Below, piece after piece: positions 10,201 through 18,971 of a DNA stretch of 64,000 bases; the first letter of the stretch is position 1; every line of letters starts with the position of its first letter. The stretch lies in contig NZ_LN811350.1 in the NCBI RefSeq assembly GCF_001006805.1, positions 36,818-100,817 of the forward strand, written 5' to 3'. The notes under the pieces are model-generated. The model ran no database searches, was not told the DNA's origin, and worked only from the letters and a program-made list of their open reading frames with translations. The position numbers were made by a program, and so were the translations under genes. This DNA comes from Microvirga massiliensis. Its GTDB lineage: Bacteria; Pseudomonadota; Alphaproteobacteria; Rhizobiales; Beijerinckiaceae.

Positions 10201-10401
10201 AGAGACCTGATTCTGCATCTCTTCCGCAGTGGCGCCGGGCCAGAACGCCGTGACGACCGCGACCTTGATCGTGAAGTTCGGATCCTCCGCGCGACCGAGC
10301 CGCCCGAACGACAGGGCTCCGCCGACGCCGAGCGCCAGGATCATGAAGAGAACGAGCGCGGGATGAGCAACTGCCCAGGCCGAGAGATTGAATTTCTTCA
10401 C
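7267..10401 (-). CDS. RND-family efflux pump permease
   Basis: About 1044 residues, the normal size of an HAE1-type resistance-nodulation-division pump that exports hydrophobic compounds by proton antiport in the inner membrane. TM1 is near the N-terminus, two large periplasmic loops follow, and GLLVDDAIIAVEMM in TM4 carries the paired aspartates of the proton relay. I chose the GTG at 10401, with a GGAGG 8-9 bases upstream, rather than a start at 10437. It lies just downstream of its membrane-fusion partner in the same direction. Confidence 0.92.
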   Translation of the reverse strand: MKKFNLSAWAVAHPALVLFMILALGVGGALSFGRLGRAEDPNFTIKVAVVTAFWPGATAEEMQNQVSDRIEKKLQELPFFDKVQTYTKPAFTAMQVSLRDNTPAKQVPELFYQLRKKLDDLHSELPSGLIGPNVNDEYGDVDSVLYMLTGTGADYAQLKTIAEALRQHLLKIPSVVKVNIYGVQDERIHVEFSHAKLATLGLSPQAIFDSLARQNAVTPAGTVESAAQRIAVRVTGALEGAKAVAETPVEADGRVFRLGDIATVSHGFEDPPDFLVRQRGTPALGIGIVMAKGANILTFGEAVQAETNAFMAQVPVGFEIEQVADQPQVVEHAIGEFERSFVEALLIVLFVSFLSLGWRTGIVVALSVPLVLAITFVVMMVLGMDLHRITLGALIIALGLLVDDAIIAVEMMTVKMEQGWDRISAAGFAWTSTAFPMLTGTLVTAAGFLPIGFANSAVGEYAGGIFWVVAISLVASWFVAVIFTPYLGVKLLPASLAKGHADPHAIYETRIYRALRRVVQACVRRRGLTVVTTLVVFITAIVAFGHVQQQFFPLSERPELFLQVRLPEGSAIGATRRTAETAEALLAGDEDIATYTTYVGQGSPRFWLGLNPQLPNTSFAEIVIVAKDVDARERIKARLERAVAEGTLSEARVRVDRFNFGPPVGFPVQFRVVGPDPMKVREIASDVRDVMRRNAQVVDPHLDWNEMSPAVRIVVDQERARVLGLDPQTVSQTLQTLLSGVPVTTVRQSTERVEVIARAVPSERLDLGRIGDLTIVSRNGIPVPLAQVGHIEYTHEEPILWRRNRDMSITVRADVIDGVQPPDVTAAIWPNLQTIRDKLPAGYRLEIGGAVEESEKANASIYVLFPVMLAAMLTLLMIQLQSFSRLALVFLTAPLGIIGASLALNLASKPFGFVALLGLIALAGMIMRNTVILVDQIEHDVTTGLSRREAIIEATVRRARPVVLTALAAILAMIPLSRSAFWGPMAYTIMGGLFVATFLTLLFLPALYALWFRRTLDDVPDSVPEAEVSVLHPVPAQPYAIAAE

Positions 10402-10494
10402 GGCCGCCTCCTCGGAATGTGAGTGGGACGAGAACAAGGGCAGGGTTGAGTGACCGCCCGGGCCGCGAGGTTGGCGTTCCTCGCAGCGGCTTCT

Positions 10495-11565
10495 TTAGAA
10501 TGTCAGCGAATTCACGACCCGCACCCGCTGGCCGGGATCGAGTTTCTGAACTCCCATGGCGACCACCTGATCGCCATCGCGCACGCCGGCCGTGACGAGA
10601 ACCGCATCGGCCTCGTAGGAGCGCACGGTGACCGGACGCAGCGCCAAGCGTCCGTCCAGGTCGACCGTCCAGAGCGAAGGCCCATTGCCGGCATCGTAGA
10701 GAGACGAAAGAGGCAGCCGCGCTACGTTCGAGGATCGAGGCGACTCGATCGTCAGTGTCGCGGTCATCCCGAGCTGTACCTCAGGTCCTGCGTCCGGAAT
10801 GCTGAACCGGGCGAGATAGGTTCTCGTCACCGGGTCGGCCGCCGGTGAGAGCTCGCGCAGCGTGGTCCGATAGACACGGCCGGCGTTCGACCAAAGCGAT
10901 AGCGTCGCGTCGCCCTGGCTGAGCACGGCGACCTGTGCTTCGGGAAGCGCCACGACGGCTTCTTTCTCGTCATGGGCGATCCGGAATGCGGGCTGCCCCG
11001 ACGCCAGAACCTGGCCTGGTTCGACATGGACTGCAGTGACGACTCCGTTCGAATCGGAGTTCAGGACGGCATAGGAGAGCGCATTGTCGGCGAGCGACAA
11101 GGCCTTTTCCGCCCGTGCCATCCGGCCTCGGGCTTCCTCCTCCGCAGCCGTCTGCTTCTCGAGGAGGGAGGCCGTGGACCAGCCGTCTTGGCGCAAGGTG
11201 CGGATCCGCTGAAGCTCCGCCCGAGCCTGGGTCAGGGCTGCCGAAGCGGCCCTGAGCTCGGCATCGGCCTGCTCGCGCTGCAAACGAAGATCCGACTCGT
11301 CGAGGCGGGCGAGCGGCGTGCCGGCGCGAATGCGGTCACCGACATCGACCAAACGCTCAGCAACCTTGCCGGCGACGCGGAAGCCAAGATCGGTTTCGAT
11401 GCGGGCCCGCACCGTGGCGACGAAGGATCGGGTCGGAGTCTCCGGCGCGAATCGCACCTCGGTCACGAGCACCGGCCGGGCTGCGCGGGCGGGTGTCGCG
11501 GGCGCCTCCTGGCAGGCCGTCAGAGCGAACAGGATGATCGCGAGAGCAGAGAAAGCAGACTTCAT
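10495..11565 (-). CDS. RND efflux periplasmic adaptor lipoprotein (membrane fusion protein)
   Basis: 356 residues from the ATG at 11565, preceded by GGGAG. The N-terminus is a lipoprotein signal with LTAC, Cys18 being the lipidated residue. Lipoyl/barrel-sandwich halves flank a coiled-coil hairpin (ADAELRAASAALTQARAEL region), followed by a beta-barrel; ARIETDLGFRVAGKV is typical of AcrA/MexA-like adaptors. It links the RND permease downstream to an outer membrane channel not encoded here. The predicted TetR operator lies about 105 bases upstream of the start, suggesting a long leader. Confidence 0.9.
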   Translation of the reverse strand: MKSAFSALAIILFALTACQEAPATPARAARPVLVTEVRFAPETPTRSFVATVRARIETDLGFRVAGKVAERLVDVGDRIRAGTPLARLDESDLRLQREQADAELRAASAALTQARAELQRIRTLRQDGWSTASLLEKQTAAEEEARGRMARAEKALSLADNALSYAVLNSDSNGVVTAVHVEPGQVLASGQPAFRIAHDEKEAVVALPEAQVAVLSQGDATLSLWSNAGRVYRTTLRELSPAADPVTRTYLARFSIPDAGPEVQLGMTATLTIESPRSSNVARLPLSSLYDAGNGPSLWTVDLDGRLALRPVTVRSYEADAVLVTAGVRDGDQVVAMGVQKLDPGQRVRVVNSLTF

Positions 11566-11668
11566 CGCATGGCTCCCTGGTGCCGGACCGGCCCCGAGCC
11601 ACAGCCTGCGGAGGGACCAGCGCCGCCCGGCCGAAACCGGTCCAGCCGGACGATTTAAGAATGATGAC

Positions 11669-11690
11669 TGACGAATGTCAATTTTCGTCA
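11669..11690. promoter_or_regulatory. Predicted TetR operator 2, before the efflux operon
   Basis: TGACGAA (11669-11675) and TTCGTCA (11684-11690) form inverted arms with an 8-bp spacer. Length and arms match the site before tetR at 5265-5286. It sits in the region between the divergent adaptor and aminotransferase genes and so could affect both. Confidence 0.65.
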
Positions 11691-11828
11691 GCAAGCATTT
11701 TTCAGGGTTCAGGCAGCGATGTGCGACGGCACACGCGACCGGGTGCGCCTGCCGCCGTGCTGCCGGGCCAGGAGCCGTGGCTTGTCGCGAAGGCTGTGAT
11801 AGGGACGGGCCCGCAACCGACGACTGCC

Positions 11829-12983
11829 ATGAACCCGATTTTCGCCGAACTCCCGACCACCATCTTCGAAGTCATGTCCCGCCACGCACGGGACACCGGC
11901 GCCGTCAATCTCGGCCAAGGTTTTCCGGATGATCCGGGGCCCGAGGACGTCCGCCGCAAGGCGGCCGAGGCCGTGATTGAGGGCTGGAACCAGTATCCGC
12001 CGATGATGGGCCTGCCCGAACTCCGCCATGCGGTCTCAGAGCATTACCGCCATTGGCAGGCCCTCGACTTCGACCCCGAGGCCGAGGTGATGATCACCTC
12101 CGGTGCGACCGAGGCCCTCGCGGGAGCTCTTCTGGCGTTGATCGAGCCGGGTGACGAGATCGTGCTCTTCGAGCCGATGTACGATGCCTATTTGCCACTG
12201 GTGCGCCGGGCCGGGGGCATCCCGCGTTTCGTCACTCTGAAGCCCCCGCGCTTCGCGCTCACCGAGGAGGCGCTCGCGCAGGCCTTCGGCCCTCGTACGC
12301 GCGCCGTTCTCTTCAACAATCCCCTCAACCCGGCGGCCACATTGTTCTCCCCGGAGGATCTCGATCTTCTCGCCTCTTTCTGTCGGCGCTTCGATGCGAT
12401 CGCCATCTGCGACGAGGTCTGGGAGCACGTTGTCTTCGACGGCCGCCGGCACCAGCCGCTCATGAGTTGCGAGGGCATGTGGGAGCGGACAATCAAGATC
12501 GGCTCGGCCGGCAAGATCTTCAATCTCACGGGCTGGAAAGTCGGCTTCGTCTGTGCGGCGCCGGCCATCATGCGCGTCCTCGCGAAGGCCCACCAGTTCC
12601 TGACCTTCACGACACCTCCCAACCTGCAGGCTGCGGTCGCATACGGCCTCATGAAAGAGGATGGTTACTTCGAGAGCCTGCGTCGCGACCTCGCCCGCAG
12701 CCGGGACCGGTTCACGACCGGCCTGACGGATCTCGGCTTCGACGTCATCCCGAGCGAGGGAACGTATTTCCTGAACATCGACATCGCGCGCTTCGGCGAC
12801 GCGGACGATGTCGCGTTCTGCCGCCGCCTCGTCCTCGAGCACGGGGTTGCCGCCATTCCGGTATCGGCCTTCTACGCGGAGGGCGCTGTCAAGAACGTCG
12901 TGCGCTTCTGTTTCGCAAAACGCGACGAGACGCTCGATGCGGCGCTCGAGCGCCTGTCGGGCGTCGTGCGGCAGGCTGCCTGA
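11829..12983 (+). CDS. PLP-dependent class I/II aminotransferase
   Basis: 384 residues from the ATG at 11829 (MNPIFAELPTTIFEVMS), the family-like start; the open frame runs further upstream without protein-like sequence. Motifs: NLGQGFPD, SGATEALAG (phosphate pocket), NNPLNP, CDEVWEH (Asp for the pyridine nitrogen) and SAGKIFNLTGWKVG with the Schiff-base lysine. This is the fold-type I group holding kynurenine/methionine aminotransferases and N-succinyl-diaminopimelate aminotransferase; the amino donor cannot be assigned. It stands alone, divergent from the efflux operon. Confidence 0.88.
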   Translation: MNPIFAELPTTIFEVMSRHARDTGAVNLGQGFPDDPGPEDVRRKAAEAVIEGWNQYPPMMGLPELRHAVSEHYRHWQALDFDPEAEVMITSGATEALAGALLALIEPGDEIVLFEPMYDAYLPLVRRAGGIPRFVTLKPPRFALTEEALAQAFGPRTRAVLFNNPLNPAATLFSPEDLDLLASFCRRFDAIAICDEVWEHVVFDGRRHQPLMSCEGMWERTIKIGSAGKIFNLTGWKVGFVCAAPAIMRVLAKAHQFLTFTTPPNLQAAVAYGLMKEDGYFESLRRDLARSRDRFTTGLTDLGFDVIPSEGTYFLNIDIARFGDADDVAFCRRLVLEHGVAAIPVSAFYAEGAVKNVVRFCFAKRDETLDAALERLSGVVRQAA

Positions 12984-13185
12984 AGTTTCCGCTCCGGGAG
13001 GTGTCGGCGCACGGCCGGCCTGAAGCGGGCCGGCCCGTCCGAGGTCCAACGGACTTTCTGCCCAACGGGCCCTTCCACAGGCTCCGGATCATCAGATGCA
13101 ATTGTATCCCGGGCAGGATGCGGCTAGCGTTCGCCGGCCCGCTCTGACGGGCTGCTCGAATTCTCCTACGGAGTGCCTGCCCACG

Positions 13186-14271
13186 ATGATCCGCCCTATT
13201 CTCGCAGCCGTCGTTCTTGCCGTCTCGACGATTGCCGCACCTGCCCAGGAGCGGGTGGTGAACGTCTATAACTGGTCGGACTACATCGATCCGAAGATGC
13301 TCGAGGAATTCACTCAGCAGACAGGGATCAAGGTCGTCTACGATACTTACGACAACAACGAGATCGTCGAGACGAAGCTTCTCGCGGGCAGATCCGGTTA
13401 TGACCTGGTGGTGCCGTCGGGACCGTTCCTGCAGCGCCTCATCAAGGCGAAGATCTTCCGCCCCCTCGACAAGGAAAAGCTTCCCAACATCGGGAATCTC
13501 TGGCCCGAGATCATGCAGCGTCTGGCCGTCTTCGATCCCGGGAACCAGCATGCCATCGACTACATGTGGGGAACCACGGGACTCGGCATCAACGTCAAGA
13601 AGGTCCGCGAGCGCCTCGGGGATATCCCGCTCAACACGTGGGATCTCCTGATGAAGCCGGAGCTGTCGTCCAAGCTCAAGGATTGCGGCATCTACGTGCT
13701 GGATTCGCCCGAGGATCTCTTTCCGGGAATTCTCTCCTATCTCGGACTCAACCCGGACTCCAAGCGCGAGGAGGATCTGAAGCGCGCCGGTGATGCCTTG
13801 TTCCGCATCCGCGGCAACGTGCAGAAGTTCCACTCGTCCGAATACATCAACGCTCTCGCAAACGGCGATATCTGCCTCGCCGTCGGCTATTCGGGAGACG
13901 TCCTGCAGGCGCGCTCGCGGGCCGAGGAGGCGAAGAACGGACAGGAGATCACGTACGTCATTCCGCGCGAAGGCGCCCTGATGTGGTTCGACGCTTTCGC
14001 GATCCCGGCCGATGCCAAGAACATCGACGAGGCGCATGAATTCCTGAACTTCATGATGCGTCCGGAAGTTGCCGCGGCGAACACGAATTTCGTGTCCTAT
14101 GCGTCCGGCAATCTTGCCGCAAAGCCCTTGGTCGACCCGGAGATTCTGAACAATCCCGGCGTATATCCCGACGAAGAGACGTTCAAGCGCCTCTTCACCA
14201 ACACAGCCTATGACAACCGCACGCAGCGCACGGTGACGAGGCTGTGGACGCGAGTGAAGACCGGGCGGTGA
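13186..14271 (+). CDS. Polyamine-type ABC transporter substrate-binding protein (PotF/SpuD-like)
   Basis: 361 residues beginning at ATG 13186 with a cleavable signal peptide (MIRPILAAVVLAVSTIAAPA). The mature start VVNVYNWSDYIDP is diagnostic for the PotD/PotF family of periplasmic putrescine/spermidine receptors; YDLVVPSGPFLQRL and YMWGTTGLGINV continue the pattern. No permease or ATPase genes lie nearby, so it is either an orphan receptor or serves a transporter elsewhere. The downstream SIMPL gene starts 2 bases after its stop. Confidence 0.9.
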   Translation: MIRPILAAVVLAVSTIAAPAQERVVNVYNWSDYIDPKMLEEFTQQTGIKVVYDTYDNNEIVETKLLAGRSGYDLVVPSGPFLQRLIKAKIFRPLDKEKLPNIGNLWPEIMQRLAVFDPGNQHAIDYMWGTTGLGINVKKVRERLGDIPLNTWDLLMKPELSSKLKDCGIYVLDSPEDLFPGILSYLGLNPDSKREEDLKRAGDALFRIRGNVQKFHSSEYINALANGDICLAVGYSGDVLQARSRAEEAKNGQEITYVIPREGALMWFDAFAIPADAKNIDEAHEFLNFMMRPEVAAANTNFVSYASGNLAAKPLVDPEILNNPGVYPDEETFKRLFTNTAYDNRTQRTVTRLWTRVKTGR

Positions 14272-14273
14272 CG

Positions 14274-14990
14274 ATGACGCGCCGCATGCGGATCGCGATG
14301 CTCTGTGCCGCCCTCATGGCTTCGGTCCCGGCGGCGGCACAGCAGCCGCCGCGCCCCCCCTCGATCAGCGTCACGGGCTCCGGCGAGGCCGAGTTGAAGC
14401 CCGATTTCGCGCGGATCTTCGTGACCGTCGGAACACAGGCGGACACGATCGCCCAAGCGGTCGATCTGAATCGTGCGGCCACTGAACGGGCGCTCGCCCG
14501 CCTCGAGGGGATTGGGATCAAGCGGGATGACATCGCAACTGCCGGATTCCAGGTCTTCCAGACGCCTCAACCGCAAGGCCCCGACGGGCGCGAGCAGAAG
14601 GTGCCGCGCTTCAGCGTCGATCACCGCATCCGCGTGAAGACCCGCGATGTGGCGGGCGTCGGCAAGCTCGCGGGCGAGGTGCTCGCGGCCGGCGACGTGA
14701 CCTTCCAATCGATCAGCTTCGGACTGGACCGTCAGGACGAGGGCGGAGATGTCGCAAGACGTGCGGCCGTTCGCGATGCCAAGCGGCAGGCCGAGGTCTT
14801 TGCCGAAGCCGCGGGGGTCAAGCTCGGACGGCTGATCGAGATCCGTGACGGGGCCGCGCACCCGCTCCCGGAATCGGACATGCCGATGATGCGCATGCGC
14901 GCCGTGGCGGCGGAGGCGGTCCCCCTCGTGCCGCCAGCCACCCTGCGTTTCAATGCGAGCGTGCAACTCGTCTATGAGATCGCGCCCTGA
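14274..14990 (+). CDS. SIMPL-domain (DUF541) periplasmic protein
   Basis: 238 residues with an N-terminal signal peptide ending near PAAAQQ. ISVTGSGEAELKPDFARI is the classic opening of DUF541/SIMPL proteins (YggE-like), periplasmic proteins linked in E. coli to oxidative stress and of unknown mechanism. I chose ATG 14274; a GTG at 14268 overlaps the previous stop and is the alternative. The close spacing suggests co-transcription with the polyamine-binding protein. Confidence 0.85.
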   Translation: MTRRMRIAMLCAALMASVPAAAQQPPRPPSISVTGSGEAELKPDFARIFVTVGTQADTIAQAVDLNRAATERALARLEGIGIKRDDIATAGFQVFQTPQPQGPDGREQKVPRFSVDHRIRVKTRDVAGVGKLAGEVLAAGDVTFQSISFGLDRQDEGGDVARRAAVRDAKRQAEVFAEAAGVKLGRLIEIRDGAAHPLPESDMPMMRMRAVAAEAVPLVPPATLRFNASVQLVYEIAP

Positions 14991-15412
14991 CGGGCGCGCC
15001 CTTTCGAACCGTCGCGCATTCGGGGCGCAAGCTCGAGGCCCCCGAACGATGCAGCCACGCTGTCCGTTCGCCGCGATTCTTCGTTTGCGGTCCACGCGCT
15101 TCGCAAGCTGTATCGTGGATGCGAGTCCGGCGTGCCATCTTGCCGCGCCTGCCGATCCACGGCACATCCGAGCGCTGAAGCCTGAACGGGACGATATCCC
15201 GCCCTGTCTCCAGGCCCGGGCGGGCCGCTTACCACGGACGGCTAGATATACCTCGTTCGAGGGATTACGCTCCCTCCAATACAGAATTGCTCCTGCTGGT
15301 CAGCGGCTTACGATTGCCCGGTTCCGATGCCCGGCTCCATGGAGCCCATCGGGTGCCCGTGCGCAAAACCTGTCAAACGCACGGGCGCAGAGGCTTACTG
15401 GGAGATGATTTC
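14991..15412 (+). other. Intergenic leader with stem-loop before the TAXI gene
   Basis: About 420 bases with no convincing gene. Near its end GCCCGTGCG (15355-15363) and CGCACGGGC (15378-15386) form a perfect 9-bp stem with a 14-nt loop about 27 bases before the next start codon. It could be a leader structure or an upstream terminator. Nothing else stands out. Confidence 0.45.
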
Positions 15413-16570
15413 ATGTCGGAGCGGATCCGCCCTCTTGCTGCACGGTCTGGCCCTATCGCGCGAAGGGTGCGTGATGCGATCGTCCGGATCTCTGCGACGG
15501 CCATTCTGGTCTCGGCGACCCTTGCTGCCGGTCTATTACCCGTCTCCGCGCAGAATCCCACGCCACGGTCGACGCCGAATTCCGCGAGCATCAATGCCGG
15601 AACGGTCGGCGTGATCTCGGGTGGAGCCGACGGCACATACATCCGCATCGCCGCCGATCTCGCCAACGTTCTGGATGGCGAGGATTTGCGAATCATTCCG
15701 ATGATCGGCCGCGGCTCGCTGCAGAATCTGCGCGACATCATGTTCCTGCGCGGCGTTGATATCGGCATCGTTCAGATGGATGCCCGCGCGAGCCTGAAGG
15801 CTGAGAATCTCCACAACGCAGCGGCCGATCGGCTCCGCTACATCACGCGTCTCTACAACGAAGAGGTCCATATCCTGGCCAGCCAGTCGATCACGGATAT
15901 CCGCCAGCTCGATGGGAAGAAGGTCAATATCGACAAGGACGGCAGCGGCACCAACCTGACCGCACGCCTCATCTTCAAGGCTCTCGGGATCAATCCCGAA
16001 TTCACGACGCACGATCAGGCCTCTTCCTATGCACAACTTCGCTCGGGAGAGATCGACGCTGCCGTGTACGTGGCCGGACGTCCCGTGCGCGCGATTTCGG
16101 AATTCCAGGGAGACGGTCGCTTCCACCTGCTCGGAATCCCGTTCGAGGGCGAGCTCGCCGAAGCCTATTTCCCGGCCCGCTTCGAAAACTCCGACTACCC
16201 GAGCCTCATCGAGCCTGGGCAGCCCGTGGATACGCTGGCGGTCGGCAGCATCCTGGCCGTATTCAACTGGCCGGAAAAGACCGAACGCTACAAGAAGGTC
16301 GAGCGGTTCGTGAACGCGTTCTTTTCGAGGTTCGAAGAGTTCCAACAGCCGGGCCGGCATAAGAAGTGGCAGGAAGTCAATCTTGCTGCCGAAGTGCCCG
16401 GCTGGGAGCGTCTGAAGGTGGCGCAGAAGTGGCTCGATCAGCATGCGGCCCAAACGTCTCGCGCCGCTGCCGCCGGCGCACCATCAGCGGAGCCCCGCTG
16501 GATGTCCGGCGAAGCCGCGCAACGCGAGCGCATGTTCAATGAATTCCTCACCTGGCAAAGGCAGCAGTAG
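15413..16570 (+). CDS. TAXI-family TRAP transporter solute-binding protein
   Basis: 385 residues from ATG 15413, preceded by GGGAG. A basic stretch and a long hydrophobic signal segment (residues 20-45) precede the mature domain. GVISGGADGTYIRIAADLA and later GSGTNLTARLIF are typical of TAXI (TRAP-associated extracytoplasmic immunogenic) binding proteins, which feed DctM-like permeases. No permease gene is adjacent. The C-terminal about 40 residues are Ala/Arg/Glu-rich and atypical. An inverted repeat follows the gene. Confidence 0.85.
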   Translation: MSERIRPLAARSGPIARRVRDAIVRISATAILVSATLAAGLLPVSAQNPTPRSTPNSASINAGTVGVISGGADGTYIRIAADLANVLDGEDLRIIPMIGRGSLQNLRDIMFLRGVDIGIVQMDARASLKAENLHNAAADRLRYITRLYNEEVHILASQSITDIRQLDGKKVNIDKDGSGTNLTARLIFKALGINPEFTTHDQASSYAQLRSGEIDAAVYVAGRPVRAISEFQGDGRFHLLGIPFEGELAEAYFPARFENSDYPSLIEPGQPVDTLAVGSILAVFNWPEKTERYKKVERFVNAFFSRFEEFQQPGRHKKWQEVNLAAEVPGWERLKVAQKWLDQHAAQTSRAAAAGAPSAEPRWMSGEAAQRERMFNEFLTWQRQQ

Positions 16571-16653
16571 AGAGCCGATCTGACGCGTAGCTGCGGGGCG
16601 CCCGGCCCAGTGGGGCTCGCCCCGGAAGGAGCAGACGCGGACACAGTGACAAA

Positions 16654-16678
16654 GACGGTTCCCGCCGAGGGAACCGTC
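16654..16678 (+). terminator. Perfect 10-bp inverted repeat after the TAXI gene
   Basis: GACGGTTCCC and GGGAACCGTC form a perfect stem with loop GCCGA. There is no T-run after it, so it may be a Rho-assisted terminator or an operator for the downstream coiled-coil gene. Confidence 0.5.
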
Positions 16679-16734
16679 CCCGGCCCGGTAGAATCGCCAC
16701 GAGGTGCACCGGCCGCGACAGAGGGAGGTCCGAT

Positions 16735-18933
16735 ATGAATGGACCGTATTGCCAGAGATTCCCATTTCCGCAGCCGGCGCTTCTGGCTCGCTCCCGGTCG
16801 ACGCGGGGGCGCAGTGCGAGAGTCGGCCTTCTGCTCGCAAGCGCGTCCTGGCTCCTGCTCGCCACGACGATGACGGGGAGCGCTGCGGATACCCCGCCGG
16901 CCCCCATGCAAGCCGACAGCCCCAATGTCGCGCTGCCGCCCGACACGGATGATCAAAAGGATCTCACGGCACTGCTGTCGTCTCTGATGCAGGAGGCAGA
17001 GAGCCGGCAGCTCGCCGGAAAGCTCAAGCAGCTCATCGACCGCGGTGACGTGAAGTCCGCGGAGCTGCTGCTTTCAGGCGCCATCGAGCAGGGCACCTTC
17101 GCCGCGCTTCTCATCGACCGCATCCACGATCCTGGACTGATTTCCTTCCTGCGCGACCAGAAGCTTCCCGCCACAAGCGAGACGGAGCAGCCCGCAATGA
17201 GCGGCCCGGATACGGCCGCGGTCGAGGAATTGCGGAAAGGGTTGGAGCAAGAGCGGACGCGAGCCGAACAGGCCTCGCGTGAGCTTGACACCCTTCGGAG
17301 CAAGGCGGAACAGGACCTTGCCGCTGCACGGGAGAGTGCGGCGCGCGATCTTGCAGCAGCTCGCGAAGAGGCCGCCCGTGACCGCGCAGCGCTCGAGCAG
17401 AAGAGCGCTCAGGAAATCGCGTCGCTCAAAGAGGCTGCATCCCGCGAGGCTGCATCGGCCGCGGAGGCCATGCAGAAGCTCGCGGCGCTCAAGGAGAGTG
17501 CCGCCCGAGAGCTCACAACCGTAAAGGAGAATGCGGCACGGGACATCACCGCTGCTCGCGAAGCTGCGCGGGAACGCAGCGAGAATTCCGCCCGAGAGTT
17601 CGCAGCCGTCAAGGAGAACGCCGCGCGGGAAATTGCTGCCGCGAAGGAGAACGCGGCGCGTGAGATCGCGGCCGTACGCGAAACTGCGGCGCGCGAGCGC
17701 CAGGCGGCCGAAGAAAAGGCTGCGGCCGAAGTCGCGTCCCTCAAGGAAAAGGCCGTCCGGGACATCGCGGTTGCTGCCGAGACAGAGCGCGAATTCGACG
17801 ACTACAAGCAGAAAGCGGCCCAGGAGCTCGCCGCCGCGAAGGAAGACGCGGCGCGCGAGATCGCAGAGGCTCGCGCAGCCGTAGAACGCGGCCGCAGTGA
17901 TGATGCCGCGCAGGAGATCGCCGCCATCAAGGCGAATGCGACGCGCGATGTTGCGGCCGCGCGCGAGGCGGCCGCACGCGAGCGCGACGAGCAGATTGCC
18001 CGGGAGGTCGATAAGGTCAGGCGGGACGCTGCGCAGCAGGTCGCATCCATCAAGGACAATGCAGCGCGCGAGATGGCCGCTCGTGAGGCAGCGCTCCAGG
18101 AAAAAGCCGAGAATGCCGCGCGCGAGCTCGACTCCATCAAGGAGAAAGCTGCCCGGGAGCTTGCGGCTGCCAAGGAGAGCGCAGCCCGCGAGATCGCGGC
18201 GGCACGGGCAGCTCTGGATGGCGAGCGCACGGCCATTCAGGAGAACGCCACCCGGGAGGTTGCATCCGTGCGTGAGGAGGCTGCGCGCAAGGTAGCGGCA
18301 GCCGCCGAGGCCGCGCGCGAATACGCAGCCCTGCAGGAGAAGATGCACGCGCCGGCGTCTCGCCGTCCGATTGGGCAGATCTTCCCGCTCGCGTGGTATG
18401 GGCCAAGCGACTCGGCCTTTGTCGAGACAGTCCGTAACACCGCTGATCCGGCACCGGGCAACCAGAGCGGACAGCGCGAAGCGCAGCCTCAGACCCGGTC
18501 GATGCTATTCCTCGCCGGCGCAGCCGGAGAGACGGGTAGCGGGGCCCAGCCGGCGGCGCGAAATCAGGCGTCCGCTGAGCCAACCCCGAATCCCCCAGTC
18601 AGTGCTGCTCAGGCGCCTGTTGCGCCCAACGCCGATCGGGCACGTTCCGCACCTCCGCCTCCACCATCCGCTGAGGAGCGCATCTTCGCGCGCGTCGCGG
18701 AACTCCTGCGCACCGGCGACATCAGCGGAGCGCGCCTGCTGCTGGAGCACGCCATGCAATCGGGCAGCGCCCGGGCCATTTTCGGCTTGGCCGAGACATA
18801 CGATCCTGAAGTGCTGTCCCGCCTCGGCGTGCTTGGAATTCGCGGGGACCCGGCGCGGGCTCGCGAGCTCTATGCCAGAGCCCGGGCGGCAGGCTACCAG
18901 CAGGCGCAAGGGCCGGTCGGCGCCACGAGGTGA
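16735..18933 (+). CDS. Secreted protein with a long hendecad coiled coil and repeated end domains
   Basis: 732 residues, ATG preceded by GGAGG. A signal peptide or anchor lies near residues 25-50 (VGLLLASASWLLLA). About residues 165-545 are Ala/Glu/Lys/Arg repeats of 11 residues (for example NAAREIAAAKE, SAARELTTVKE, KAARELAAAKE), a hendecad pattern that forms long right-handed coiled coils. A Pro/Ala-rich linker follows. The C-terminal about 80 residues resemble a Sel1-like helical repeat (ISGARLLLEHAMQSG and ARELYARARAAGYQQAQ), and a related segment occurs before the coil (VKSAELLLSGAIEQG). I do not recognise the whole protein; a periplasmic spacer or scaffold is inference. Confidence 0.75.
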   Translation: MNGPYCQRFPFPQPALLARSRSTRGRSARVGLLLASASWLLLATTMTGSAADTPPAPMQADSPNVALPPDTDDQKDLTALLSSLMQEAESRQLAGKLKQLIDRGDVKSAELLLSGAIEQGTFAALLIDRIHDPGLISFLRDQKLPATSETEQPAMSGPDTAAVEELRKGLEQERTRAEQASRELDTLRSKAEQDLAAARESAARDLAAAREEAARDRAALEQKSAQEIASLKEAASREAASAAEAMQKLAALKESAARELTTVKENAARDITAAREAARERSENSAREFAAVKENAAREIAAAKENAAREIAAVRETAARERQAAEEKAAAEVASLKEKAVRDIAVAAETEREFDDYKQKAAQELAAAKEDAAREIAEARAAVERGRSDDAAQEIAAIKANATRDVAAAREAAARERDEQIAREVDKVRRDAAQQVASIKDNAAREMAAREAALQEKAENAARELDSIKEKAARELAAAKESAAREIAAARAALDGERTAIQENATREVASVREEAARKVAAAAEAAREYAALQEKMHAPASRRPIGQIFPLAWYGPSDSAFVETVRNTADPAPGNQSGQREAQPQTRSMLFLAGAAGETGSGAQPAARNQASAEPTPNPPVSAAQAPVAPNADRARSAPPPPPSAEERIFARVAELLRTGDISGARLLLEHAMQSGSARAIFGLAETYDPEVLSRLGVLGIRGDPARARELYARARAAGYQQAQGPVGATR

Positions 18934-18971
18934 GCGTCAGCCGTTTTCGCTTCGACGCGCGGCACTCACCA

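Noticed and set aside
7585..10422. 945-codon open frame on the plus strand opposite the RND pump
   Set aside because: Its composition is that of an antisense shadow (Arg/Asp/His-rich, no domains), and the minus-strand RND protein is unmistakable.
11580..11828. N-terminal extension of the aminotransferase
   Set aside because: The upstream in-frame sequence contains the efflux operator and promoter region and is not protein-like; the family start is at 11829.
17300..18340. DNA-level tandem repeat or CRISPR-like array in the Ala-rich region
   Set aside because: Repetition is at the protein level (11 residues) with varied codons; no constant repeat and spacer structure exists.
17074..18348. 424-codon minus-strand frame opposite the coiled-coil gene
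   Set aside because: The Leu/Arg/Gly pattern is the reverse complement of the hendecad codons.
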